DNA of 64,000 bases from Spirosoma sp. SC4-14 (lineage in GTDB: Bacteria > Bacteroidota > Bacteroidia > Cytophagales > Spirosomataceae): assembly GCF_037201965.1 (NCBI RefSeq), contig NZ_CP147518.1, positions 6,503,001 through 6,567,000 of the forward strand, in the 5' to 3' direction. The position numbers and the translations under genes are program-made. Positions 27,796 through 36,552 of this stretch are shown piece by piece (the first letter of the stretch is position 1; every line of letters starts with the position of its first letter). Under the pieces are notes generated by a model. The model searched no databases. It was not told where the DNA came from and was given only the letters and a program-made list of their open reading frames with translations.

Positions 27796-27815
27796 ACCAG
27801 ATTGTCCACAGAGTT

Positions 27816-27858
27816 GCAGAAGGCACAGAGATGAAAAAGTAATCTCTGTGCCTTCTGC
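27816..27858 (+). terminator. 17-bp perfect hairpin after the SDR pair
   Basis: Arms GCAGAAGGCACAGAGAT (27816-27832) and exact complement (27842-27858), nine-base A-rich loop. It is 20 bp past the stop. There is no T-run, so it may be a REP-like repeat serving as a transcription barrier. Confidence 0.6.
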
Positions 27859-27963
27859 GAATACTAAATCAAGTAGTTGTACGGAATCTGCTTAGACCAC
27901 CCTGAAGCTTATTAAACTATTAACCAGCATTTTATTCGCACAATCATCCTTTCGCCCATTTAC

Positions 27964-29259
27964 TTACTCCATCAGTAAAAACTCGGCCAGGTATACCAGC
28001 GCACCGGCCACATAGCCAATTAGTGCCAGCCAGCTAATTTTACGCAGATACCAGCCAAACTCCAGTTTTTCCAGCCCCATAACGGCCACTCCGGCAGCCG
28101 AGCCAATAACCAATATACTACCACCCGTACCGGCACAATAGGCCAGAAACTCCCAGAGCTTACTATCGGCCGGAAACGTCTGCATGTCGTACATACCCAT
28201 AGCCGCTGCCACAATTGGAACGTTATCGACTATAGCCGACGCTAGTCCAATCAACATCACAATGATGTCCAGATTACCAACCGACCGACTCAACGACTCG
28301 GCTAGCTGACGCAAGATACCCGTTGTTTCCAGGGCGCCAACGGCCAGCAAAATGCCCAGGAAAAACAGAATGCTCGGCGTATCGATCCGACTCAGCGCAT
28401 AGGCAGGGGTAAATTTCTGCCGTTCGGCGTCGTCTTTATCACTGTGTAAAATTTCAGAAACTACCCAGATTACACCCAGCACGAGCATGGTTCCCATGTA
28501 GGGAGGCAAATGTGTAATAGTCTTAAAAATAGGCACATACAACATTCCACCAAGCCCAACGGCCAGCATAATCCGGCGGTCGCGCCGGGCTTCCTGCGTT
28601 ACATAGGGTCGACTGATTCCCTGGGTTGCGGTTGGTATAGTAGCTTGCTCTTCTGGTTTAAATCGTAATGTTAAAATAAGGAGCGGCACCAGTAATGAAA
28701 CCAGACTTGGCAGCAGCAGCGACGTCATTATTTTAACAGTCGTGATCTGTCCGCCAATCCAGAGCATGGTAGTAGTAACGTCACCAATGGGCGACCAGGC
28801 CCCTCCGGAGTTAGCAGCAACGATAATCATCCCGGCCATAATTTGGCGTTGCTCATTATTCCGAATTAATTTGCGGGAGACAGATACCATTACAATAGCC
28901 GAAGTAAGGTTGTCCAGAATGGCCGACATAAAGAAGGTAAGCAAGCTAATCAGCCAGAACAAAACGCGGGTATTGCGGCTGGCAACACGATCGGTTATTA
29001 CCGTAAACCCATCGTGGGCATCAATTAACTCAACCACCGTCATTGCACCCATCAGAAAAAACAGTATTTCGGCAATACTGGAGAGGTGTTCACTCAGGTG
29101 CTCAACAACGGTTTCGGCCTCGGGAGACAGTAAGGCATAAACCGCCCAGCAAATGACCCCCGTAATCAGGGCCGTTGCTGTTTTGTTAATTTTGATTGGA
29201 TGTTCGAGTGTAATGAGTGCATAACCAACAACAAAGAGGAGGATAAGTGTTAACGTCAT
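27964..29259 (-). CDS. nhaD: NhaD-type Na+/H+ antiporter
   Basis: A 431-residue integral membrane protein with about 12 predicted helices. It has the IT-superfamily/NhaD signatures: the first conserved loop with ILDNLTSAIVMVSVSRKLI (Asp-Asn pair), GMIIVAANSGGAWSPIGDVTTTMLWI, and the second half with AIVDNVPIVAAAMGM and YCAGTGGSILVIGSAAGVAVMG. These regions carry the Asp/Asn/Thr residues of ion binding. It exchanges cytoplasmic Na+ (or Li+) for protons. Another cation/proton antiporter follows 0.5 kb downstream on the same strand but with a small plus-strand gene between, so they are separate transcripts. Confidence 0.88.
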   Translation of the reverse strand: MTLTLILLFVVGYALITLEHPIKINKTATALITGVICWAVYALLSPEAETVVEHLSEHLSSIAEILFFLMGAMTVVELIDAHDGFTVITDRVASRNTRVLFWLISLLTFFMSAILDNLTSAIVMVSVSRKLIRNNEQRQIMAGMIIVAANSGGAWSPIGDVTTTMLWIGGQITTVKIMTSLLLPSLVSLLVPLLILTLRFKPEEQATIPTATQGISRPYVTQEARRDRRIMLAVGLGGMLYVPIFKTITHLPPYMGTMLVLGVIWVVSEILHSDKDDAERQKFTPAYALSRIDTPSILFFLGILLAVGALETTGILRQLAESLSRSVGNLDIIVMLIGLASAIVDNVPIVAAAMGMYDMQTFPADSKLWEFLAYCAGTGGSILVIGSAAGVAVMGLEKLEFGWYLRKISWLALIGYVAGALVYLAEFLLME

Positions 29260-29352
29260 AATGGGAATTTCAGGATGGCACTAACTGTTCTATTAAAAGG
29301 GAACGCTTTGCCCGTGGCAAATACATTTCCTGTATTTACAAGTCCGTAGCTG

Positions 29353-29685
29353 ATGTCTAAGTTCATTATTCGAGTTTCGTCGCTTGGCCCCGATGGCATG
29401 GCACTGTTTCCGTTCATTTTAGTACGCAAGCCAAATCCGGGCCCTATCTTACTAAATCACGAACGAATACACCTGCGTCAGCAGGCCGAACTAGGCATCT
29501 TACCTTTTTATCTCTGGTATTCGATTGAATACCTTTTCAGACGATTTCACTATCGAAATCATTATGAAGCCTATCGAAACATTAGTTTCGAGCGCGAAGC
29601 CTTTTCCAATGAAGCCGATTTAAACTACTTAAAAAAACGATCCTTCTGGGCTTTTTGGCAATATATCATGGTAAATAATAAATGA
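29353..29685 (+). CDS. Tiny HExxH protein (minigluzincin-like, putative metallopeptidase)
   Basis: A 110-residue protein. It contains an HExxH zinc motif (HERIH, His36-Glu37-His40) and, about 40 residues later, a Glu-containing FEREA segment (Glu80/Glu82) where gluzincins place their third zinc ligand. A hydrophobic helix (about residues 50-62) lies between. The arrangement is like soluble minigluzincins and the core of M48/M56 peptidases but without their membrane domains. Whether it cleaves peptides is inference; catalytic residues appear complete. It is isolated between two minus-strand antiporter genes. Confidence 0.6.
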   Translation: MSKFIIRVSSLGPDGMALFPFILVRKPNPGPILLNHERIHLRQQAELGILPFYLWYSIEYLFRRFHYRNHYEAYRNISFEREAFSNEADLNYLKKRSFWAFWQYIMVNNK

Positions 29686-29711
29686 TTCTAAAAAAAACCA
29701 CGTATCATTTC

Positions 29712-30893
29712 TTAATCTTCATTCAGAGTAGGTTTTCGGCCAAGCCCGCCCGCCATCATCACAATCAGTGAAAACACGATAACCAGAATTGGAATACCAT
29801 CACGAAAACCGATCACCCGCAAATCTTCGGGAATGTTCAGATAAAGCAAAATCGTGATTAAGCCACGGGGGGCTATCCACAGCAATGGCTTTGCATTACC
29901 CTGGTAAGTAATCCGTAAGGTAACCCATCGCCAGGCAATAATGGCAGCCACAAAAATAGCACTGACAATCAACGCGTCCCGATCGATCAACTCGCTGGGC
30001 ACAGCAGAAAAGCCCAGGATAAGAAAGAAAAACGTACGAACCACAAAGGCGCTTTCGGCCGTCAGGTTTTTGAGCTGCTCCAGTTCTTTTTCGAACAGAT
30101 CGTTCTTCAGAATCCGGCTTAAACGACCTCGAATCAACAGCTCCGTATTGTTCAGAAACAGGCCAAAAATCAGGATCAGTAATAACGACGATAAATGATT
30201 TATTTCGGCAATGGCATAAACCAGAAATAACACCGATATGATTGGCAGAAATTTGATTCGGTGGTTGATTCGTCCAATTAGGTAGAGTAGCAAAAAACAA
30301 CAGCCCAGCGATAGCAAAGCCATGATGACCACATCGCGGGCAAAAAACCAAACAGCTCCCAATATAGAGTGTCGGCTAAGCAGCAGAAAGTTAAACACTA
30401 ATACACCGATGATTCCGGCAAAAGCCGATTCATAGACCACAAATTCGCCTTGCCCAACCGACAGATTCGATACACTCGGCATTACAACGGCACTGCTAAT
30501 AATTGAAAAAGGCAATGCCGCAATCAGGCAGTGGTAAAATGAATCGTTCAACAATAAATATAAAACGCTCGCCAACAACAGAGTAACACCGGCAACGGAT
30601 AAAAGCGAAGCCAGCAGGGTTCGGCGAATGAGGCTTAGCTTTTCGTTGTGCAACTCCAGATCAAGTCCGTTTTCCAGTACAATCAGGATTAATCCGAGGG
30701 TTCCGAGGGTTGGCAGAATGGTATTGACAAACGGTAGCTGAACCTCAAAATAGTTGGTTGCCTGTCGGGTTAGGCCTCCCAACAGCAATAGCAACAGTAC
30801 AGACGGCGTTCTGAACCGGCTGCTTAACAGGTCAAATGCATAGGAAATCAGTACGGACAGACTCAAAACAATAATCAGAATCGAAGAATCCAT
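29712..30893 (-). CDS. Cation:proton antiporter (CPA-type)
   Basis: A 393-residue membrane protein with about 12 helices. The first helices carry the CPA pattern PSVLLLLLLGGLTRQ, a LILIVLENGLDLEL helix (aspartate/asparagine pair region), ISSAVVMPSVSNLS and the family-typical FFFLILGF and WIAPRGLITILLYLN near the end. These point to NhaP/KefB-like Na+(K+)/H+ exchange. No regulatory TrkA domain is attached. The ATG at 30893 opens directly into the first membrane helix; the frame is open for 27 more codons upstream without a better start. It is 99 bp after the desaturase gene on the same strand. Confidence 0.8.
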   Translation of the reverse strand: MDSSILIIVLSLSVLISYAFDLLSSRFRTPSVLLLLLLGGLTRQATNYFEVQLPFVNTILPTLGTLGLILIVLENGLDLELHNEKLSLIRRTLLASLLSVAGVTLLLASVLYLLLNDSFYHCLIAALPFSIISSAVVMPSVSNLSVGQGEFVVYESAFAGIIGVLVFNFLLLSRHSILGAVWFFARDVVIMALLSLGCCFLLLYLIGRINHRIKFLPIISVLFLVYAIAEINHLSSLLLILIFGLFLNNTELLIRGRLSRILKNDLFEKELEQLKNLTAESAFVVRTFFFLILGFSAVPSELIDRDALIVSAIFVAAIIAWRWVTLRITYQGNAKPLLWIAPRGLITILLYLNIPEDLRVIGFRDGIPILVIVFSLIVMMAGGLGRKPTLNED

Positions 30894-30992
30894 GTGCAGT
30901 GAACAGTTAGCTGATAGCAGTTGCAGGCACAAACCAGTCAGGCTTGAATTGGCAAAAGTAGCAGCAAACGGCAAACTAAAAACGGATTACTA

Positions 30993-32504
30993 TCAACTGC
31001 CAGCAATGAAGTCGACCGCAATTTTGGCCGATAACAGGCAAAGGGGAATTCCTCCGCCAGGATGAACACTACCTCCCACAAAGTATAAATTGGCAAATTG
31101 ACGAGAAAAGTTAGGATGCCTCAAAAAAGCCGCAAAGCGATTGTTGCTGCTGTTACCGTACAAAGCACCCTGCGTCGATGCGGTTTTCGATTCGATACTA
31201 CGGGGGTCCAGAATTGTTTCTGTTTCGATCAGCGAACTCACATCCGTATGCAGTTTATGACTGAGTTTTTGGATAATCTGCTGCCGGGCATTTGCTATTA
31301 GAGCATCCCAGTTCTGCCCCGTATTGTTCGGCACATTCAGCAACACAAACCAATTTTCCCGACCGGCAGGCGCATCGTTAGCCTGTAGTTTTGAGGTAAT
31401 GTTCAGATACATGGTTGGATCGTTCGGAATCGTGTTTTGCTGGAATATGGCATCGAATTCTTTCTGATAATCGTCACTAAAAAAAATAGTATGCAAGCCG
31501 AGTTCGGCAAACTGCCGCCTGATTCCCCAGTAAAAGATTAGCCCTGAACTCGATTTTGGCTGACGTAGAATTCGTTCGGGCTGCCGGGCGTTTGGCAGGA
31601 GTTTCCGAAAAGTGCCGACAATATCCATATTCGAGACAATCACATCGACCGGGCCGCTACCGTAACTGTTACCTACTCTGTCCATCAACGACGCCAGCGT
31701 TACCTCCACTACCCGGTTCTGGTGGGTTATGATCTGCGTAACGCGGGTATTAAAATGAAAACGAACTCCTATCTCCCCAGCCAGCTTCACCAAACTATTG
31801 GTAATGCTAATCATGCCCCCTTCCGGAAAAAAAGCACCAATATTATATTCCAGATGCGGAATAATGTTCATCGTGGCTGGTGTCTGATAGGGGTCGGAGC
31901 CATTGTAGGTAGCATAACGGTTAAACAACTGCACCAATTTGGGGTTACGAAATTTACGCTGGTTAGCCCTATTCATCGTCCTAAACACACCCAGTTGATG
32001 CAGATTCAGATAACCTGCCAGCGCATCACGATGCAGCCAGGTCGACGCTTTATGGAGCGAACGATGGAGAAACAACTTTTCGGTAAGGGCATATTTACGG
32101 GCACTATCGTTCAGATGGCGGTATAGATGGCTGGCCGGTTCGCCAAGCATTTGTTCAATTTCGTGGCCAAACTTCGCCCGGTCGGCCCAGGCTGTTAGCT
32201 GGGTGTCATCATTCCAGAAATACCGACAGACTTCCTCAAGGCGGCTATACGAAAAATAGTCGGCAGGATTTCGTCCGGCCAGCCAAAAGAGTTCGTCTAC
32301 CAGTTCAGGCATGGTAAAGAGCGACGGGCCAGCATCGAACCGATAAAACCCACCATCGGGCGCCATCGATTGGAAAGTCGATAATTTGCCGCCCGGATAC
32401 GCATTGGCTTCAAACACATCAACCGCATAGCCTTTGACTGCCAACCGAATGGCAGCAGCAATACCGGCAATGCCTGCACCAATAACAACTGCTTTCTTAT
32501 GCAT
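30993..32504 (-). CDS. CrtI-family carotenoid desaturase/isomerase-like enzyme
   Basis: A 503-residue flavoprotein with N-terminal FAD fold VVIGAGIAGIAAAIRLAVKG, then EANAYPGGKLSTF and a C-terminal FVGGSVHPGGGIPLCLLSAKIA that closes the FAD site. Middle sections (RFDAGPSLFTMPELVDELF, YATYNGSDPYQTPATMNIIPHLEY, FPEGGM) are the signature of the phytoene desaturase family, and in Bacteroidota the form closest to CrtD/CrtI-like hydroxycarotenoid desaturases. It introduces double bonds in carotenoids such as flexirubin-unrelated yellow/pink pigments. No crtB or crtZ is adjacent, so the exact step (CrtI or CrtD type) is unresolved. Confidence 0.82.
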   Translation of the reverse strand: MHKKAVVIGAGIAGIAAAIRLAVKGYAVDVFEANAYPGGKLSTFQSMAPDGGFYRFDAGPSLFTMPELVDELFWLAGRNPADYFSYSRLEEVCRYFWNDDTQLTAWADRAKFGHEIEQMLGEPASHLYRHLNDSARKYALTEKLFLHRSLHKASTWLHRDALAGYLNLHQLGVFRTMNRANQRKFRNPKLVQLFNRYATYNGSDPYQTPATMNIIPHLEYNIGAFFPEGGMISITNSLVKLAGEIGVRFHFNTRVTQIITHQNRVVEVTLASLMDRVGNSYGSGPVDVIVSNMDIVGTFRKLLPNARQPERILRQPKSSSGLIFYWGIRRQFAELGLHTIFFSDDYQKEFDAIFQQNTIPNDPTMYLNITSKLQANDAPAGRENWFVLLNVPNNTGQNWDALIANARQQIIQKLSHKLHTDVSSLIETETILDPRSIESKTASTQGALYGNSSNNRFAAFLRHPNFSRQFANLYFVGGSVHPGGGIPLCLLSAKIAVDFIAGS

Positions 32505-32566
32505 TGGTGGCGCTGAACAAACAATGTTTACAGAACGGCCATCCCCCGTACGGCCAAAGGCAGGCT

Positions 32567-33433
32567 CTATTTTCGGGCGTAGTAATAGAGATTCACCGAC
32601 GATGCGCTGGCCCGCTCACTAATTGTAAAGAACCCTTTCGACTCTTTATCGAAGCCAATAGCCTCACCCTGTGGTTCTGCCTTAACGATCAGTTGCTGAG
32701 CGGTTCCTTTCTGCATGGCATCGGCTACGGTTTGGCCCGTTTCCCGTTTCCAGTAATAAACCTGTAGATAGGTTCGTAGTAGAATTTCGGAGCCATCGGG
32801 CGAAATAGCAGCACTGGTCACATACGTAAACGGCAGCTCACCATAGGCTTCCAGCGTGGTTACCTGATTTACATCCTGTGGATAGGGCAGCCGGTATAAG
32901 TGCACTTTATCTTCCCGTTTCGATATAATCCAGGTATCGCGCGTTTGCGGATCAACAATAATGGCTTCGGCGTCGCGGGCACCATCAGGATATTTGTAGT
33001 TGATTCGCTCAACCTGCCCAATTGATTCCTGTAAACTGGCAGGCTCCACAAACCGGTAAATTACGCAGTTGGCCCGCTGAGCGTTGTTATCGCCAATATC
33101 GGCCATATAAATATAATTTTTCCCATCCTGCGGGCCGGGGCCAATGGCCATATCCTCCCAATCGACATTGGTGGCGTTTGGCACTGTTATCTTACCTTTT
33201 ACGCTTCCATCGTATCCCAACAAGGTTATATCTGGCGGATTACCACTGTCTTGTTCAATCCAGACATTACCGGGCATCGACCGGCTATCGGCCAGCCCCG
33301 AGGCTTCATCGATCAGTCCGGGCTGAACCGGCGTTACGGTTGGCGTGCTACTAAACTTGGCTCCATCGGGAGAAACTCCCAGATTACACGACAATACTGT
33401 CAGTGAGCCAAGTACAACGATGAGTATGCGCAT
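32567..33433 (-). CDS. Beta-propeller-like lipoprotein of unknown function
   Basis: A 288-residue lipoprotein (lipobox VLSC near residue 16) with no recognised catalytic motif. Repeated WD-like or YWTD-like blades are suggested by segments such as NVDWEDMAIGPG, YIYMADIGDNNA, RDAEAIIVDPQTRDTWIISKRED and TYVTSAAISPDGSEILLR. The Asp-rich DIGDNNA and EAIIVDP strings recall sialidase/SdiA-type and esterase-like calcium propellers. It is exported and probably anchored to the outer membrane. Start ATG 33433 gives a clean lipoprotein signal. It is 62 bp before the desaturase gene on the same strand. Confidence 0.7.
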   Translation of the reverse strand: MRILIVVLGSLTVLSCNLGVSPDGAKFSSTPTVTPVQPGLIDEASGLADSRSMPGNVWIEQDSGNPPDITLLGYDGSVKGKITVPNATNVDWEDMAIGPGPQDGKNYIYMADIGDNNAQRANCVIYRFVEPASLQESIGQVERINYKYPDGARDAEAIIVDPQTRDTWIISKREDKVHLYRLPYPQDVNQVTTLEAYGELPFTYVTSAAISPDGSEILLRTYLQVYYWKRETGQTVADAMQKGTAQQLIVKAEPQGEAIGFDKESKGFFTISERASASSVNLYYYARK

Positions 33434-33612
33434 GAATAATTTCAGGTTGATTCGGTCGTCAAAGTAACGAAATGCAGGACGAAAATGATTCGTCTTATCC
33501 CGACAAACTATTGACCGATCACTCAAAGTAATGAAAAAGGTATTTCTGTTTCGCTACGTTTTCAGTTAGAAGTACCAGAACGGGGGCGTTTCCATTCGCT
33601 ATAATCGGTAGC

Positions 33613-36288
33613 CTACCGAACGGGTAATAGTATACGAAAAGTAGCCCCCAGTTCAGGCTTTCCAGTGGCCATAATATAGCCCTGATGGTTCTCAACGACC
33701 TTTTGAACAATGGCCAGCCCAATGCCCGTGCCCTGATATTCGCTCCGCCCGTGAAGTCGCTGAAATACCTGGAAAATTCGGTCGGCATGATGAGGTTCAA
33801 AGCCGATTCCGTTATCAGCAAACTCAATAAGATGAAAGTCCCGCTGTGCGTCGGAAGGCATAACGGCCATTTCGATTTCGTTTGCCCGCACCAATCGGGT
33901 TTTAATAGAAATGCCAAGAGTACGATCGGGATGCGAAAACTTTAAGGAATTACTGATTAAATTCTGAAAAAGCTGTTGCATCTGGAGCGCGTCGCCTGCA
34001 ATAATCGGCAACCGGTCAATCTGTATAATGGCCTGAGCATCGTTAATACTTGTTTCCAGATCAACCAATACTTCGGTCACTATGATATTCAAATCGACAG
34101 TCTTGTGCGCTTCGCGTTTTGCCGACACCCGCGAATAAGCCAGCACATCTTTAATCAGCACCTGCATTCGGGCGGCTGCTACCTGCATACGCCGAATCAT
34201 GTCGGCACCCGATTCGCCAACTACCGAAGCATATTGAACCTGAATAATGTCGCCAAAGGCCTGAATTTTGCGGAGCGGTTCCTGCAAATCATGACTGGCA
34301 ATGTAAGCAAACTGTTCCAGGTTCCGGTTCGATCGCTGAAGCTCAATTACAGAAGCCTCCAGTTGTTGCTGAAGCTGCTTCAGGGCAGTGAAGTCACTAA
34401 ACGTCACCAATACCTCATCGCCCATTTTGGTGGCCATAATATCGAGCCAGAGCTCTGTTCCGCGCAAATTGGCATTGAACTCAAATCGACAACTCTCAGC
34501 CGTTTGATGAACTCTATAATAGGTATCGAACAACCCATTGTTTTTGTACTCGGGAAATACAGAGCTACCTAAGCTGCCAATAAATGTATCTACGTCTCCA
34601 CCTGCCAGCCCCACAGCCTGCCGGTTTGCCACCCGAAACCGGAAATCGATTATCTCGCCAGCTTCGTTCCGCACCGGACTAAATAAAAAAATACCGGTTT
34701 GCGAACGGTCGATAACTGTCTGCAATTCAGCTCTTGAACGCTCCAGTTCCTGCTGGGTTCGCTTCAGTTCCGTTATATACTGAAAAACAGTCAGCACATC
34801 GTCGCCCTGTTTTACCATCGTAATATCGGCCCACAAATCAACGTCATCACCAGAAAAATGCTGCTCATACTGCAAAGGCTCGCCTGTTTGTAACACATGA
34901 ATCAACCGATCGAAGAACCCTTGCTGCGCAGCCATCGGAAACATGCTAAACAAGGTATTGTCCTGCATATAGTCCAGCGCTCGACCGGTTGCCTCGGCGG
35001 CTATTGGATTTACCAGTTTATACCGAAAGTCGATTATTTCGTTTTCGTTATCCAGCATGGGTTCATACAGCACCAGCGCAGCAGGCGAATTATTGATAAC
35101 AGTCTGAAGTAGATCGGCCGTTTCAACGATTTCTTGTTGAATTCGTCGACTTTCTGTTATGTCATTATAGGTCACAACCAGCCCATCGCCCAGTTTACTG
35201 GTACTAACATGCACCCGAACGTCCAGATTATCGGCCTTATAAAAAAGCTCTTTTTGCAGTTCGGCTCCCGTTTCTATGGTTTCGACGAACAAGTCAAAAA
35301 GTCCGGCTGGTTTAATGCCCGGAAAATCGATCAGCGCCCGTCGCCCAACCAATTGGTCAATAGGCTTACCAGCTACGTTGGCGCCAATCTGATTGGCTGT
35401 CGAAATCCGTAAATCTTCAATCTGACCGTCGGTATTCCGAATGGCTTCAAAGGCCATAATGCCATTCGAGATGCCGTTCAGCACATTGTGGATTAAATCG
35501 GACTGGTGTTTATAATTCAGCAGATCCAGTTTCTGCTGCGTAACATCGATACCGGTAACCACGCATCCATCGCCCAGTTTCGTAATTGAAGTATCGTACC
35601 ACGCCTGTATATCAGCGAAGTAGTGTTGCGCCCAAATAGGCTGCCCGGTTTCAACGACTTGACAAAACAGATTAAACTGGCCGCTCACGCGCGAATCGGG
35701 CCTGAATTGGAGCAATGTATTTACAAGCGGGTCTTTACCGTATCGATGCATTACGTCCTGCCGACCAACAGGATTTACCAGTCGCACCCGAAAATCACAA
35801 ATCTGACCCGCTAGATCCCGAATGGCTTCGTAAACAAATATGTTATTGATCGACGAATCCAGAATGGCCTGTAGCAGTTCATTTTGTGTCTGCCGTTCGT
35901 CATCGACGGCTTTCCAGCGCGAAATATCGCGGGTGATGCTCAGAATGCCATCGTCCAGTTTCGAGCGCCGGTTCTGGTACCATCCATTCAGGCTTGAGTT
36001 AAAGAAACTGTGTTCCTGCGCTTGTCCGGTTTCCATAATACCACACATGGTCTGAAAAGCCTGTTCCATGTATGGTTTATCATGCTCATTATTGCCTAGC
36101 ACCAGCGTACCGACACTAACCTGGTATTGGCCCTGGGTTCGCTCCTGGGCTTCCTGATTTGAATACTCGATCTGAAAATTTACGATCTCATTCGTTTCGT
36201 TACGAACAGCCCTCATCCAAACAACGGCATCCGGTAAGGCATCGAGAAGTTGCGACAACGCCAGGGTGTCGGGCTGATGAAATAGCAT
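33613..36288 (-). CDS. Five-PAS sensor histidine kinase, cytoplasmic
   Basis: An 891-residue kinase without membrane helices. Five PAS-like units of about 120 residues follow one another (roughly 8-127, 135-255, 262-382, 392-515, 520-645); each holds a conserved IxDFR/VN core and a KxGDxxxVTxxDxT exit. Then come HisKA with phospho-acceptor in YIASHDLQEPLRK near 668, and HATPase with LFQNLISNSLKFSHPD (N box), FADNGIGFEP (G1) and GTGIGLAIVQKVV (G2). There is no receiver domain and no response regulator nearby, so it is an orphan kinase for a hybrid or distant partner. PAS units resemble each other strongly, which suggests serial duplication. Confidence 0.93.
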   Translation of the reverse strand: MLFHQPDTLALSQLLDALPDAVVWMRAVRNETNEIVNFQIEYSNQEAQERTQGQYQVSVGTLVLGNNEHDKPYMEQAFQTMCGIMETGQAQEHSFFNSSLNGWYQNRRSKLDDGILSITRDISRWKAVDDERQTQNELLQAILDSSINNIFVYEAIRDLAGQICDFRVRLVNPVGRQDVMHRYGKDPLVNTLLQFRPDSRVSGQFNLFCQVVETGQPIWAQHYFADIQAWYDTSITKLGDGCVVTGIDVTQQKLDLLNYKHQSDLIHNVLNGISNGIMAFEAIRNTDGQIEDLRISTANQIGANVAGKPIDQLVGRRALIDFPGIKPAGLFDLFVETIETGAELQKELFYKADNLDVRVHVSTSKLGDGLVVTYNDITESRRIQQEIVETADLLQTVINNSPAALVLYEPMLDNENEIIDFRYKLVNPIAAEATGRALDYMQDNTLFSMFPMAAQQGFFDRLIHVLQTGEPLQYEQHFSGDDVDLWADITMVKQGDDVLTVFQYITELKRTQQELERSRAELQTVIDRSQTGIFLFSPVRNEAGEIIDFRFRVANRQAVGLAGGDVDTFIGSLGSSVFPEYKNNGLFDTYYRVHQTAESCRFEFNANLRGTELWLDIMATKMGDEVLVTFSDFTALKQLQQQLEASVIELQRSNRNLEQFAYIASHDLQEPLRKIQAFGDIIQVQYASVVGESGADMIRRMQVAAARMQVLIKDVLAYSRVSAKREAHKTVDLNIIVTEVLVDLETSINDAQAIIQIDRLPIIAGDALQMQQLFQNLISNSLKFSHPDRTLGISIKTRLVRANEIEMAVMPSDAQRDFHLIEFADNGIGFEPHHADRIFQVFQRLHGRSEYQGTGIGLAIVQKVVENHQGYIMATGKPELGATFRILLPVR

Positions 36289-36352
36289 TGGTCAATAACG
36301 TCGATTAGCAAAAGAAAAGGGCCGTTAAGCTATACCGGCAGGTAAAACCCTA

Positions 36353-36388
36353 CGATACCAATTCCACAAAAAAGTAAAATTGGTATCG
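36353..36388. repeat. 11-bp inverted repeat in the gap 36289-36552
   Basis: CGATACCAATT (36353-36363) and its exact complement (36378-36388) with a 14-base A-rich loop. It is in the region upstream of the kinase gene start and downstream of nothing on that side; it may be an operator or a terminator hairpin. The rest of the 264-bp gap shows nothing else. Confidence 0.5.
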
Positions 36389-36552
36389 CTTTATGTAAAT
36401 AAAACAAAGTTTCGTTTAAGGCTGAAACAATTGATCAAATACTGATTAACAGGCCCGTTTTTCACTTTTCAACTACACTCATGCAGGCATTGTGTAACTC
36501 AAAAAGCCAGGTAATTGTTTAAGAAGTAAGCAGATACGGTTTCTTTACATGG

